Positions 1 to 6,888 of a stretch of DNA of 13,669 nucleotides are shown piece by piece. Position numbers and translations under genes: made by a program. How positions within the stretch are numbered: the first letter of the stretch is position 1; every line of letters starts with the position of its first letter. Under the pieces are notes generated by a model. It saw nothing but the letters and a program-made list of their open reading frames with translations. It had not been told where the DNA came from and ran no database searches. This DNA is from CAZWMK01 sp964635065 (GTDB lineage Bacteria > Pseudomonadota > Alphaproteobacteria > Sphingomonadales > Sphingomonadaceae), in assembly GCA_964635065.1 (NCBI GenBank), contig CAZWMK010000060.1, forward strand, positions 1 through 13,669, written 5' to 3'.

Positions 1-401
1 TGCCCGATGCGTTTGTCGGCCGTCATCCCTTCCCCGGACCGGGCCTCGCCATCCGCATCCCCGGAGAGGTCAGTCAGGAGAAGGCCGACATTTTGCGCAA
101 GGCCGACCGAATCTATCTGGAAGAAATCCGCAAGGCGGGTCTTTACGATGCGATCTGGCAGGCTTTCGCGGTCCTGCTGCCCGTTCGTACCGTGGGCGTG
201 ATGGGCGATGGCCGGACTTATGATTACGTTTGTGCGCTCCGGGCCGTCACCTCGGTCGATGGCATGACGGCGGATATCTATCCTTTCGAACCGGCCTTCC
301 TCTCGGCGGTCGCCACGCGCATCGTCAACGAAGTGAAGGGCATCAACCGCGTGGTCTATGACTATACGTCGAAGCCGCCCGGCACGATCGAATGGGAGTG
401 A
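1..401 (+). CDS. guaA: GMP synthase (glutamine-hydrolysing), C-terminal part, cut by window start
   Basis: GuaA makes GMP from XMP, ATP and glutamine, the last step of guanine nucleotide synthesis in the cytoplasm. Only about the last 132 codons are present, read from base 3 onward. The fragment opens with FVGRHPFPGPGLAIRI, a hallmark GuaA stretch, and continues through VRTVGVMGDGRTYDYV to the near-invariant end SKPPGTIEWE. This is the C-terminal dimerisation domain that closes over the XMP site; the amidotransferase and ATP-pyrophosphatase domains lie off the window. The stop is at 399-401, and the next gene starts 5 bases later, so the two are very likely co-transcribed. Nothing looks broken in the visible part. 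Confidence 0.97.
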   Translation, partial: PDAFVGRHPFPGPGLAIRIPGEVSQEKADILRKADRIYLEEIRKAGLYDAIWQAFAVLLPVRTVGVMGDGRTYDYVCALRAVTSVDGMTADIYPFEPAFLSAVATRIVNEVKGINRVVYDYTSKPPGTIEWE

Positions 402-406
402 GCCGC

Positions 407-757
407 ATGGCGATCACGCTTTATGGCATTCCCAACTGCGACACGATGAAGAAGGCGCGCGTCTGGCTTGATGGCGCGGGCGTCGCCTACGCCTTTCACG
501 ATTACAAGAAGGCGGGTATCGACGCGGCGACACTGGCGGGCTGGGCCGCGAAGGTCGGCTGGGAAAAGCTGTTGAACAAGGCGGGCACAACGTTTCGCAA
601 GCTGCCCGAGGCCGACCGCGCCGACCTTGATGAGGCGAAGGCGATTGCGCTGATGGTCGCACAGCCCGGCATGATCAAGCGCCCGGTGCTCGTGCGGGAC
701 GGAGAAATCCATGTGGGCTTCAAGCCCGAAGTTTACGCAGCGCTTTTTGCTGCCTGA
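407..757 (+). CDS. ArsC/Spx/YffB-family thioredoxin-fold protein (116 aa)
   Basis: This is a small cytoplasmic protein of the arsenate reductase-like ArsC family, closest in look to E. coli YffB. The N-terminal strand is followed by GIPNCDTMKKAR with the family cysteine at residue 11 (Cys-X-X-Met, with no second active-site cysteine). GTTFRKL (60-66) and IKRPVL (90-95) match conserved family segments. YffB-like proteins are thought to be glutathione-dependent thiol reductases; an arsenate substrate is not shown, and I see no ars genes nearby. I chose ATG 407 because GGGAG at 394-398 sits 8 bases upstream. An in-frame ATG at 392 lies inside the guaA end and would add five residues. The gene follows guaA by 5 bases, so it is probably in its operon. 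Confidence 0.88.
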   Translation: MAITLYGIPNCDTMKKARVWLDGAGVAYAFHDYKKAGIDAATLAGWAAKVGWEKLLNKAGTTFRKLPEADRADLDEAKAIALMVAQPGMIKRPVLVRDGEIHVGFKPEVYAALFAA

Positions 758-775
758 TTTGTGGGAGGATGAACG

Positions 776-1159
776 ATGACGCGCACACTGGTGTCCACGG
801 GCTCGCCCTTTGAAAAATCGTTCGGCTATAGCCGGGCCGTCGTCCAGGGCGACTGGGCCTTTGTTTCGGGTACGACCGGCTATGACTATGCCACGATGAC
901 CATGCCCGAAGCCGCCGTCGATCAGGCACGCAACATTCTTGCGACGATCGGAAAGGCGCTGGAAGAAGGCGGTTTCAGCATGGCCGATGTCGTGCGCGCG
1001 ACCTACTATATCACCGATCCGGCTTATTGGGGCGAAATCGGCCCGGCGCTGGGTGAGGTGTTCGGCGAGATCCGTCCGGCGGCCAGTTGCGTCGTGGTCG
1101 GGTTGGTGAAGCCGGAAATGAAGGTTGAGATCGAGGTGACGGCGCTCCGCCGCACCTGA
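776..1159 (+). CDS. RidA/YjgF/YER057c/UK114-family protein lacking the catalytic arginine (127 aa)
   Basis: RidA proteins are small trimeric enzymes that hydrolyse reactive enamine/imine intermediates such as 2-aminoacrylate. Family features visible here are AFVSGTTGYD (28-37), the helix containing QARNILATIGKALEEGG (50-66), DVVRATYYITD (71-81) and the end ASCVVVGLVKPEMKVEIE (103-120), with Glu120 kept. Where RidA has Ala-Arg-Ser-Cys (Arg105 of the E. coli protein), this sequence reads Ala-Ala-Ser-Cys. The arginine that holds the substrate carboxylate is therefore absent, as in several non-RidA Rid subfamilies, and deaminase activity should not be assumed. The Shine-Dalgarno GGGAGG (763-768) lies 7 bases before ATG. 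It is 18 bases after the ArsC-like gene and 24 before panB. Confidence 0.9.
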   Translation: MTRTLVSTGSPFEKSFGYSRAVVQGDWAFVSGTTGYDYATMTMPEAAVDQARNILATIGKALEEGGFSMADVVRATYYITDPAYWGEIGPALGEVFGEIRPAASCVVVGLVKPEMKVEIEVTALRRT

Positions 1160-1183
1160 AAGCGCGGACAGGAAAGGGCAGTC

Positions 1184-2050
1184 ATGTCCACCACCTACAC
1201 CCTCGACACATCCACCAGCCGCGCCCGCCCCTTGCCGGAACCGGTGCGGCGTCTGACGGTCCCCGCCATTGCCCGACGCAAGGGTGGCGAGCCGATCGTC
1301 ATGCTGACGGCCTACACGGCGCGCATGGCGCAGTTGCTCGACCCGCACTGTGACATGCTGCTGGTCGGCGATTCGCTGGGGCAGGTGATCTATGGCCTGC
1401 CATCGACTGTGCCGGTGACGCTGGAGATGATGGCGGCGCATGGCGCAGCCGTGGTCCGTGGTTCCTATCATTCGCTTGTCATCATCGACATGCCGTTCGG
1501 CTCCTATGAGGAAAGCCCGGAACAGGCCTTTCGTTCGGCCGCGCGGCTGCTCAAGGAAACGGGCGCGGCGGGCGTGAAGCTGGAAGGCGGGACGGCGATG
1601 GCCGAAACCATCGCCTTTCTCGTGGCGCGGGGCATTCCCGTCGTTGGTCATGTCGGGCTGACGCCGCAGGCGGTGAACGTGCTTGGTGGCTATGGCGCGC
1701 GCGGCAAGTCGCAGGCCGAATATGACAAGATCCTCGGCGATGCCCGCGCGGTGGCCGATGCCGGCGCGTTTGTGCTGGTGATCGAGGGCGTGATCGAGCC
1801 ACTGGCCCACGCCGTGACCGAGGCCGTGGGCTGTCCGACCATCGGCATTGGCGCCTCCGCCGCCTGCGATGGGCAGGTGCTGGTGGCAGAGGACATGCTG
1901 GGTCTGTTCGAACGCACGGCGCGTTTCGTCAAAAGGTTCGATAATCTGGCCGAACGCATCGATACTGCCGCCCGCGACTATGCCGCAGCCGTGCGCGATC
2001 GCAGCTTTCCGACCGACGCGCAGCTCTATCAGCCGCCCGCCGACAAATAG
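1184..2050 (+). CDS. panB: 3-methyl-2-oxobutanoate hydroxymethyltransferase (ketopantoate hydroxymethyltransferase)
   Basis: PanB transfers a hydroxymethyl group from 5,10-methylene-tetrahydrofolate to 3-methyl-2-oxobutanoate, the first committed step to pantothenate and coenzyme A. The TIM-barrel signatures are intact: VGDSLG with metal ligand Asp63, IDMPFGSYE with Asp102, KLEGG with Glu134, GHVGLTPQ (155-162) and VIEGV with the likely catalytic Glu201. IGIGAS follows near 222. These match Asp45, Asp84, Glu114 and Glu181 of the E. coli enzyme. At 288 residues it is about 24 longer than E. coli PanB, mostly from an N-terminal tail of about 20 residues. AGGAAAGGG at 1170-1178 supports the ATG at 1184. 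No panC or panE is in the window. Confidence 0.97.
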   Translation: MSTTYTLDTSTSRARPLPEPVRRLTVPAIARRKGGEPIVMLTAYTARMAQLLDPHCDMLLVGDSLGQVIYGLPSTVPVTLEMMAAHGAAVVRGSYHSLVIIDMPFGSYEESPEQAFRSAARLLKETGAAGVKLEGGTAMAETIAFLVARGIPVVGHVGLTPQAVNVLGGYGARGKSQAEYDKILGDARAVADAGAFVLVIEGVIEPLAHAVTEAVGCPTIGIGASAACDGQVLVAEDMLGLFERTARFVKRFDNLAERIDTAARDYAAAVRDRSFPTDAQLYQPPADK

Positions 2051-2062
2051 AGGCTTTGCGCC

Positions 2063-2090
2063 GCGCGGACAGGATCGCTAAGGTCCGCGC
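2063..2090 (+). terminator. Hairpin between panB and the YfgM-like gene; weak terminator or attenuator
   Basis: GCGCGGAC (2063-2070) and GTCCGCGC (2083-2090) form a perfect 8-bp GC-rich stem around a 12-base loop, starting 12 bases after the panB stop. It is followed by AGTTTGAG, so there are only three T residues, which is a poor tract for a factor-independent terminator. The gap is 64 bases and the next ATG is 25 bases after the stem. It may partly separate panB from the downstream block. Confidence 0.4.
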
Positions 2091-2114
2091 AGTTTGAGAG
2101 AATTGCAGGCAGAC

Positions 2115-2855
2115 ATGGCCACGGATACCGGACAACAAGACGCCTTCATCCGCGAAGTCGATGAGGAATATCGCCGCGATCAGATGCTCGGCTTGTGGCA
2201 ACGCTATGGCCGCTGGCTTGTCCTCGGGCTCGGCGCGAGCCTGATCGCGCTGGCTGCATTGCTGTTCTGGCGCGAGGATCAGAAGCGTAAAGTCGCTGCC
2301 ATGGCCGAGGCCTACACGCAGGCGCTGCCCAAGCTCGAAACGGGTGATGCCGCGGCAAACGCAGCCTTGGCCGATCTCGCGTCGTCGGGCAATCCCGGTT
2401 ACAGCGCGCTGGCAAGGTTGACGCAGGCGACCGCAGCGCAGCGTGGCGGCGATACCGCAAAGGCGCTTGAACTGTACAAGGCGCTGGCGGCAGATGCCGC
2501 CCTTCCGCAGCCGCTGCGTGACATGGCGCAGATGAAGGCGATCCGGCTTGAATTCGATACGCAGCCCGTGGACAAGCTGATTGCCGCCCTGAAGCCGCTG
2601 GCCGTGCCCGGCGGCGCGTGGTTCGGGTCGGCTGGTGAAATGCTGGCGATGGCCTATCTGCGTGACGGCAAGCAGGACATGGCCGGTGCGCTTTTCTCGG
2701 AAATTGCCAAGGACAAGTCCGTTCCTGCCTCGCTCCGCGCGCGTGCCAGCCAGATGGCGGGCATGCTGGGCGCGACACCGCCTGGCGAAGACGCTGTGGC
2801 AGCCACTGCGCCGGCTGGCGCAGAAACCCCGGCCATGACGGCGAAGGCGGAGTGA
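2115..2855 (+). CDS. YfgM-like membrane-anchored tetratricopeptide protein (246 aa)
   Basis: This resembles E. coli YfgM, an ancillary subunit of the SecYEG translocon that has one membrane anchor and a periplasmic TPR-like domain (TPR_21 type). The N-terminus is cytoplasmic and charged (residues 10-30, FIREVDEEYRRDQ), followed by one hydrophobic segment at about 34-52 (LVLGLGASLIALAALLFW). Alanine-rich helical hairpins fill about 55-220, and the tail is low-complexity Ala/Pro/Thr. I chose ATG 2115, which gives the typical YfgM-style N-terminus; the ribosome site (AGG at 2107-2109) is weak. An in-frame TTG at 2094 would add seven residues but would start next to the upstream hairpin. The neighbours bamB and der are the usual partners of yfgM, which supports the call. 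Confidence 0.85.
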   Translation: MATDTGQQDAFIREVDEEYRRDQMLGLWQRYGRWLVLGLGASLIALAALLFWREDQKRKVAAMAEAYTQALPKLETGDAAANAALADLASSGNPGYSALARLTQATAAQRGGDTAKALELYKALAADAALPQPLRDMAQMKAIRLEFDTQPVDKLIAALKPLAVPGGAWFGSAGEMLAMAYLRDGKQDMAGALFSEIAKDKSVPASLRARASQMAGMLGATPPGEDAVAATAPAGAETPAMTAKAE

Positions 2856-2857
2856 TC

Positions 2858-4183
2858 ATGCGTGGATTTCTGACCGCCGGCCTTCTGGCACTGGCACTTT
2901 CCGGCTGTGGCATTTTCAGCGGTGGTGGCGACAAGAAGCCCAAAACCCCTACCGTGGGCGAGCGTCTTGCCGTTCTCACCTATGAAGCTGCGATCGAGGC
3001 GGATCCGGAGCTGGCGTCGCAGGCAATCGTGTTGCCGCCGCCGGTTGCCAATGTCAGTTGGGCGCAGCCGGGTGGCAGCGCCGATCGTGCCATGGGCCAT
3101 CTCATGCTTGGCGAACGCGTCGCCAAGGCCTGGAGTGTGTCGATCGGCAGCGGCAGCGACAAGGTCCGCCGTTTGCTGAGCGGGCCGGTCGTGGCCGATG
3201 GTCGGGTATATACCATCGACACCCAGGCTGCCGTGCGCGCGTTCGATGCCCGTACCGGTCGCCTGCTCTGGTCGAACAAGATCAGCCGTCCCGGCGAAAA
3301 GGACCGCATTGCCTTTGGCGGCGGTGTCAGCATCGGCGCTGGCCGAGTCTATGCGACATCGGGCTATGGCCTTGTGGTGGCCTATGATGGTGCATCCGGC
3401 GCCCAGCTCTGGCGCGCCGATCTCAAGGTGCCACTGCGGGGGGCACCGTCGTTCGACGATGACCGCCTTTTCGTGATGAGCCAGGACAATCAGCTGATTG
3501 TCCTGAATGCCGCAAAGGGTGAGACATTGTGGGACGCGGTCGACACCGTCGAAGCGACGTCCCTGATGGGGGCTGCGCCGCCTGCGGTGTTCGCCGGCAC
3601 GGCCATCGTTGGCTATTCCAGTGGCGACCTGATGGCGATGCGCGTCGAAAACGGGCGGGTCGTCTGGCAGGACACGCTGGCGCGCACGGGCCGCACCGCA
3701 GCGATCGCTGCTCTGACCGATATCGACGCGCCTGCCGTCATCGATTCGAACCGCGTCTATGCCATCGGCCATGGCGGCCGCCTTGTCGCCCTTGAACTGG
3801 CAACGGGCCAGCGCCTGTGGGAACGCTCTCTGGCAGGGGTTTCAAAGCCGTGGGTTGCCGGTGACTATGTCTATGTTGTGACCATCGATGGCGAACTGGT
3901 CGCCTTGACCCGTGCCGAAGGCAAGGTGCGCTGGGTGACGCAGCTGCAACGCTGGCGCAAGGAAAAGAAGCGCAAGGACCCCATTCGCTGGTCCGGGCCA
4001 GTGCTGGCGTCTGACCGGCTTGTTCTGACGAATTCGCTGGGCCAGATGGTGTCTGTCTCACCTTACACAGGCCAGCTGATGTCGTCGGTGAAGCTGGGTG
4101 AAGCTGCCTATATTGGCCCGGTCGTTGCCGACAGCAGCCTTTATGTGCTGACGGATGACGGCAAACTCTCGGCTTATCGCTGA
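2858..4183 (+). CDS. bamB: Outer membrane protein assembly factor BamB, lipoprotein
   Basis: BamB is the beta-propeller lipoprotein of the BAM complex, which folds barrel proteins into the outer membrane. The 441-residue product starts with a lipoprotein signal ending in the lipobox LSGC, with the lipid-bearing Cys17 and then a GGGDKKPK linker. The rest shows recurrent PQQ-like propeller strands, such as AVRAFDARTGRLLWSNK, LVVAYDGASGAQLWRADL and LVALELATGQRLWERSL. These are the Trp-containing blade repeats of BamB and PQQ_2 domains. I prefer ATG 2858, with CGGAG (2848-2852) five bases upstream. An in-frame GTG at 2852 overlaps the previous stop and adds two residues. The gene is two bases after the YfgM-like gene, so coupled translation is likely. 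Confidence 0.95.
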   Translation: MRGFLTAGLLALALSGCGIFSGGGDKKPKTPTVGERLAVLTYEAAIEADPELASQAIVLPPPVANVSWAQPGGSADRAMGHLMLGERVAKAWSVSIGSGSDKVRRLLSGPVVADGRVYTIDTQAAVRAFDARTGRLLWSNKISRPGEKDRIAFGGGVSIGAGRVYATSGYGLVVAYDGASGAQLWRADLKVPLRGAPSFDDDRLFVMSQDNQLIVLNAAKGETLWDAVDTVEATSLMGAAPPAVFAGTAIVGYSSGDLMAMRVENGRVVWQDTLARTGRTAAIAALTDIDAPAVIDSNRVYAIGHGGRLVALELATGQRLWERSLAGVSKPWVAGDYVYVVTIDGELVALTRAEGKVRWVTQLQRWRKEKKRKDPIRWSGPVLASDRLVLTNSLGQMVSVSPYTGQLMSSVKLGEAAYIGPVVADSSLYVLTDDGKLSAYR

Positions 4184-4190
4184 TCGCACA

Positions 4191-4220
4191 CTGCCCGCCC
4201 GCTGGACGGACGGGCGGCAG
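4191..4220 (+). promoter_or_regulatory. GC-rich hairpin touching the der ribosome binding site
   Basis: CTGCCCGCCCG (4191-4201) pairs with CGGGCGGCAG (4211-4220) as a 10-bp stem with one bulged C and a 9-base loop. It begins 8 bases after the bamB stop. No T tract follows, so it is not a standard terminator. Its 3' arm shares the bases at 4219-4220 with AGGAGG (4219-4224), the ribosome site of der. The hairpin could limit der translation or protect the bamB mRNA 3' end. The structure is seen; the function is inferred. Confidence 0.45.
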
Positions 4221-4230
4221 GAGGAATGAA

Positions 4231-5610
4231 TTGGCGGCACGTCGCCCTACAGTCGTTATCATCGGTCGTCCGAATGTCGGCAAGTCCACGCTGTTTAACC
4301 GGCTGGTCGGAAAGAAGCTCGCGCTTGTCGACGATACGCCGGGCGTCACGCGCGACCGGCGCGAGGGCGATGCGACCCTGTTCGATCTCGAATTCACCAT
4401 CGTCGATACGGCAGGGCTGGAAGAAGAGGCCCCCGATACGCTGGCTGGGCGCATGCGTGCCCAGACTCATGCGGCGCTGGCCCACGCCGATCTCGCCCTG
4501 ATGGTCATCGACGCCCGTGCGGGCCTGACACCGCTTGACCGGCACTTTGCCCGCTGGCTGCGCGAGCAGGATTTGCCCGTCGTGCTGCTGGCCAACAAGG
4601 CCGAGGGCAGGGCGGCGGAGCCCGGCATTTACGAAGCGCATGAACTGGGCTTTGGCGAACCCGTGCCGATTTCGGCGGAACATGGCGGCGGCCTTGCCGA
4701 CCTGTTCGATGCACTGCGTCCCCATCTTGATCCGTTGATCGCCGAAATGGCAGAGGTGGCCGAAGCCGAAGATGTCGACGAAGAGGACGAGGCAGCCCTG
4801 CTAGCCGGTCCGCTCAAACTGGCGATTGTCGGGCGACCCAATGCCGGAAAGTCGACGCTGATCAACAGGATGATCGGCGAGGACCGGCTGGTCACCGGGC
4901 CGGAAGCCGGGATTACCCGCGATTCGATTGCGATTCCATGGGAGTGGCAGGGCCGCGAGGTTCGCCTTATCGACACCGCCGGTCTGCGCAAGCGCGCCAA
5001 GGTGCAGGAGAAGCTGGAAAAGCTCTCGGTTGCCGATACCAAGCGTGCTGTCGATTTTGCTGAGGTCGTCGTCCTTTTGCTCGATGCCACGCTTGGGCTT
5101 GAAGCGCAGGATCTGCGGATCGCCGACATGGTCCTTCAGGAAGGCCGCGCCCTGATCATCGCATTGAACAAATGGGATGCCGCCGAGGACCAGAGCCGTC
5201 TGTTCCAGGGGGTGCGCAAGGCGCTCGACGAAGGGCTGGCGCAGATTCGCGGCGTACCGCTGCTGACCGTATCGGGCTTGAGTGGCAAAGGGATCGACAC
5301 GCTGCTGAAGGCCGCGTTTGAAATCCGTGCGCAATGGAGCCGCCGCGTCAGCACGTCGGCGCTGAACCGCTGGTTCGAGGCCGCGCTTGAACGCAACCCG
5401 CCCCCCGCACCGGGTGGCAAGCGCATCAAGCTGCGCTATATCACACAGGCGCGGACACGCCCGCCAAGCTTTGTCGTGTTCGGCAACCGGCTGGACGATC
5501 TGCCGGAGAGCTATCGCCGTTATCTGGTCAACGGCCTGCGTGACGAACTTGGCTTTGATGGCGTCCCGATCCGGCTCACCTTGCGCGGTGGCAAAAATCC
5601 CTACGCCTGA
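4231..5610 (+). CDS. der: Ribosome-associated tandem GTPase Der (EngA), TTG start
   Basis: Der is the only bacterial GTPase family with two G domains in tandem and is needed for 50S subunit maturation. The first G domain has GRPNVGKST (12-20), DTPGVTRDR, DTAGL (59-63) and NKAE (122-125). An acidic linker (about 173-188, EDVDEEDEA) leads to the second domain with GRPNAGKST (201-209), DTAGLRKR (248-255) and NKWD (313-316). A KH-like domain closes the protein at about 370-459, ending in LRGGKNPYA. The NKAE form in place of NKxD in domain 1 is also common in alphaproteobacterial Der, as far as I recall. The start is TTG, with a perfect AGGAGG at 4219-4224 six bases upstream; an ATG at 4226 is out of frame. 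Length 459 is normal. It follows bamB by 47 bases. Confidence 0.97.
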   Translation: MAARRPTVVIIGRPNVGKSTLFNRLVGKKLALVDDTPGVTRDRREGDATLFDLEFTIVDTAGLEEEAPDTLAGRMRAQTHAALAHADLALMVIDARAGLTPLDRHFARWLREQDLPVVLLANKAEGRAAEPGIYEAHELGFGEPVPISAEHGGGLADLFDALRPHLDPLIAEMAEVAEAEDVDEEDEAALLAGPLKLAIVGRPNAGKSTLINRMIGEDRLVTGPEAGITRDSIAIPWEWQGREVRLIDTAGLRKRAKVQEKLEKLSVADTKRAVDFAEVVVLLLDATLGLEAQDLRIADMVLQEGRALIIALNKWDAAEDQSRLFQGVRKALDEGLAQIRGVPLLTVSGLSGKGIDTLLKAAFEIRAQWSRRVSTSALNRWFEAALERNPPPAPGGKRIKLRYITQARTRPPSFVVFGNRLDDLPESYRRYLVNGLRDELGFDGVPIRLTLRGGKNPYA

Positions 5611-5623
5611 CCTCCAGGGCGGA

Positions 5624-6814
5624 TCAGTTGATGCGGGCGCGAAAGCGGATGGTGAAACTGCTGTTCGCCGCGATACTGCCGCCCGGAAGCCAGCGTAACG
5701 CCCTGACGGCGGGATCATAACCCGCAGCGGGCGAATAGCCCCATGTCGGGCTGCTGCCGGTGCCATAGCTGATGTTGCTGGCTGTGCAGCAACTGGCGCC
5801 ACTCGACCCGGCGAGGAATTCGAATGGGCCGGTCAACGGACCGCTTCCGTCGAAATCGCCGTTGAAGAAGGACAGGTTGGCGGGCAGCAGGTCCTCGATC
5901 CTGACACTGTCGAGATCGACCGGGCTGCCCCCATTATTGGCGACCGTGATGCTGTAGATCATGTCGTTGCCGGGAACGGCAAAGCGGCTTTCGCCGACGG
6001 TCCCGATGGGTGCCGAGGATTTTGTGATGACGAGCGCAGGCATCGGGCAGAAGCTGATGTCGTGCACACCGATGCCCTGCTGACCGATCGTGCCGCTCGT
6101 GTAGGCCGCCGGCCCATTGGCATAGCGGATTTCCAGCTGGTTGATCGGTGCGGCGAAGCTGACGTTCAGGTCGCCATTCTGGGCAAAGTTGCCCGAGGCT
6201 GTGTCCCAGCCCACGGCTTCGTTCGCGGCCAGGGTGTGGCCCGATTGCGTGTGGGGACCGATGCGTACGGTTGATGGCGAAGTCCAGCCCGCGCCGCTGT
6301 AGTAGGGTGTCGACAGCGCCGGATTATAGTTTGTTGTTGCCAGCCGGCCGCTGACGCGGACAAAATCCCGATACTGACGGTTGGCGAAGTCGATATCCAC
6401 CAGCTTCAGGCTGACATTGTGAACGGCCGTGCTGAAGTTGAACGTGATGATCGCGACATTGTTGGTGCTGTTGATGTTGTTGACGCGCGCATCGAAGATA
6501 CTGGCGAGGAACAGCACTTTTTCATTGGTCGGGGTGCCGATGATCGTGTTGTTGATGGCGGGCGCTGTCACGCCGCTGATCGTGATGTAATCGGCATTGT
6601 CGCCGGTAAATTGCAGGCTGACGTTGCGCGTTGCCCCCGCGCCATTGGTCAGGGTGTAATTATGCGTCGTGGCTGTCGATAGCGAGCCGTTGGCATAGCT
6701 GTCCCAATCCAGCTGGAACCGGTTGGTGGCATCGCAGTTAGCCAACGCCGGTCCGGCCCACAGCGGGGCGGTCAGCGTAAGCATGGCGGCAAGATATGAT
6801 GTGCGCATCGTCAT
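5624..6814 (-). CDS. Secreted beta-sandwich protein with C-terminal DUF11-like domain, function unknown
   Basis: I do not recognise a specific function. From the start chosen here the product has 396 residues. It has a short basic N-terminus (MTMR), a hydrophobic core, and a likely signal peptidase site after GPALA, leaving a mature protein that begins NCDAT. The mature N-terminal part of about 230 residues is rich in Asn, Thr and Ser and is predicted by eye to be beta strand. The last 135 or so residues, from ALVITKSSAP through the VPGNDMIYSITVANNG and DLLPAN motifs, look like a DUF11 repeat domain of bacterial surface proteins. There is a Cys-Cys pair in SGASCCTAS. The C-terminus (FRARIN) has no anchor, autotransporter barrel or PEP-CTERM motif. 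The start is uncertain: 6862, 6814 and 6808 are in-frame ATGs and none has a clear ribosome site. I favour 6814 because it gives a normal signal peptide. The stop is 13 bases from der, tail to tail. Confidence 0.8.
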   Translation of the reverse strand: MTMRTSYLAAMLTLTAPLWAGPALANCDATNRFQLDWDSYANGSLSTATTHNYTLTNGAGATRNVSLQFTGDNADYITISGVTAPAINNTIIGTPTNEKVLFLASIFDARVNNINSTNNVAIITFNFSTAVHNVSLKLVDIDFANRQYRDFVRVSGRLATTNYNPALSTPYYSGAGWTSPSTVRIGPHTQSGHTLAANEAVGWDTASGNFAQNGDLNVSFAAPINQLEIRYANGPAAYTSGTIGQQGIGVHDISFCPMPALVITKSSAPIGTVGESRFAVPGNDMIYSITVANNGGSPVDLDSVRIEDLLPANLSFFNGDFDGSGPLTGPFEFLAGSSGASCCTASNISYGTGSSPTWGYSPAAGYDPAVRALRWLPGGSIAANSSFTIRFRARIN

Positions 6815-6849
6815 GGCTTTGGCTATGCCATAGAGGTTGGTGGTAAAAA

Positions 6850-6867
6850 CCGGCTTAAACATGCCGG
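6850..6867. repeat. Inverted repeat CCGGC-8-GCCGG upstream of maiA
   Basis: CCGGC (6850-6854) and GCCGG (6863-6867) flank the AT-rich spacer TTAAACAT. The repeat lies in the 74-base space between the two divergent genes, 8 bases before the maiA ribosome site. A second small palindrome, CTATG-C-CATAG, is at 6823-6833. Either could be an operator half-site pair or a weak RNA hairpin. The short arms make chance occurrence quite possible. Confidence 0.25.
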
Positions 6868-6888
6868 AGCTGCGCGGAAGGTCTGATC

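Noticed and set aside
392..406. Earlier ATG for the ArsC-like gene overlapping the guaA stop
   Set aside because: ATG 407 has GGGAG at the right spacing and gives the typical family N-terminus MAITLYGIPNC.
407..757. Calling the ArsC-like gene an arsenate reductase
   Set aside because: Its sequence follows the YffB pattern and no arsenic genes are nearby.
362..1810. Long - strand open frame (482 codons) across the ArsC-like, Rid and panB genes
   Set aside because: It is antisense to three well supported genes. Its translation is rich in Arg, His and Gly with no family motif, as expected from the complement of GC-rich codons.
2654..3772. Long - strand open frame (372 codons) opposite bamB
   Set aside because: It runs antisense to clear BamB propeller repeats, and its translation shows no recognisable domain.
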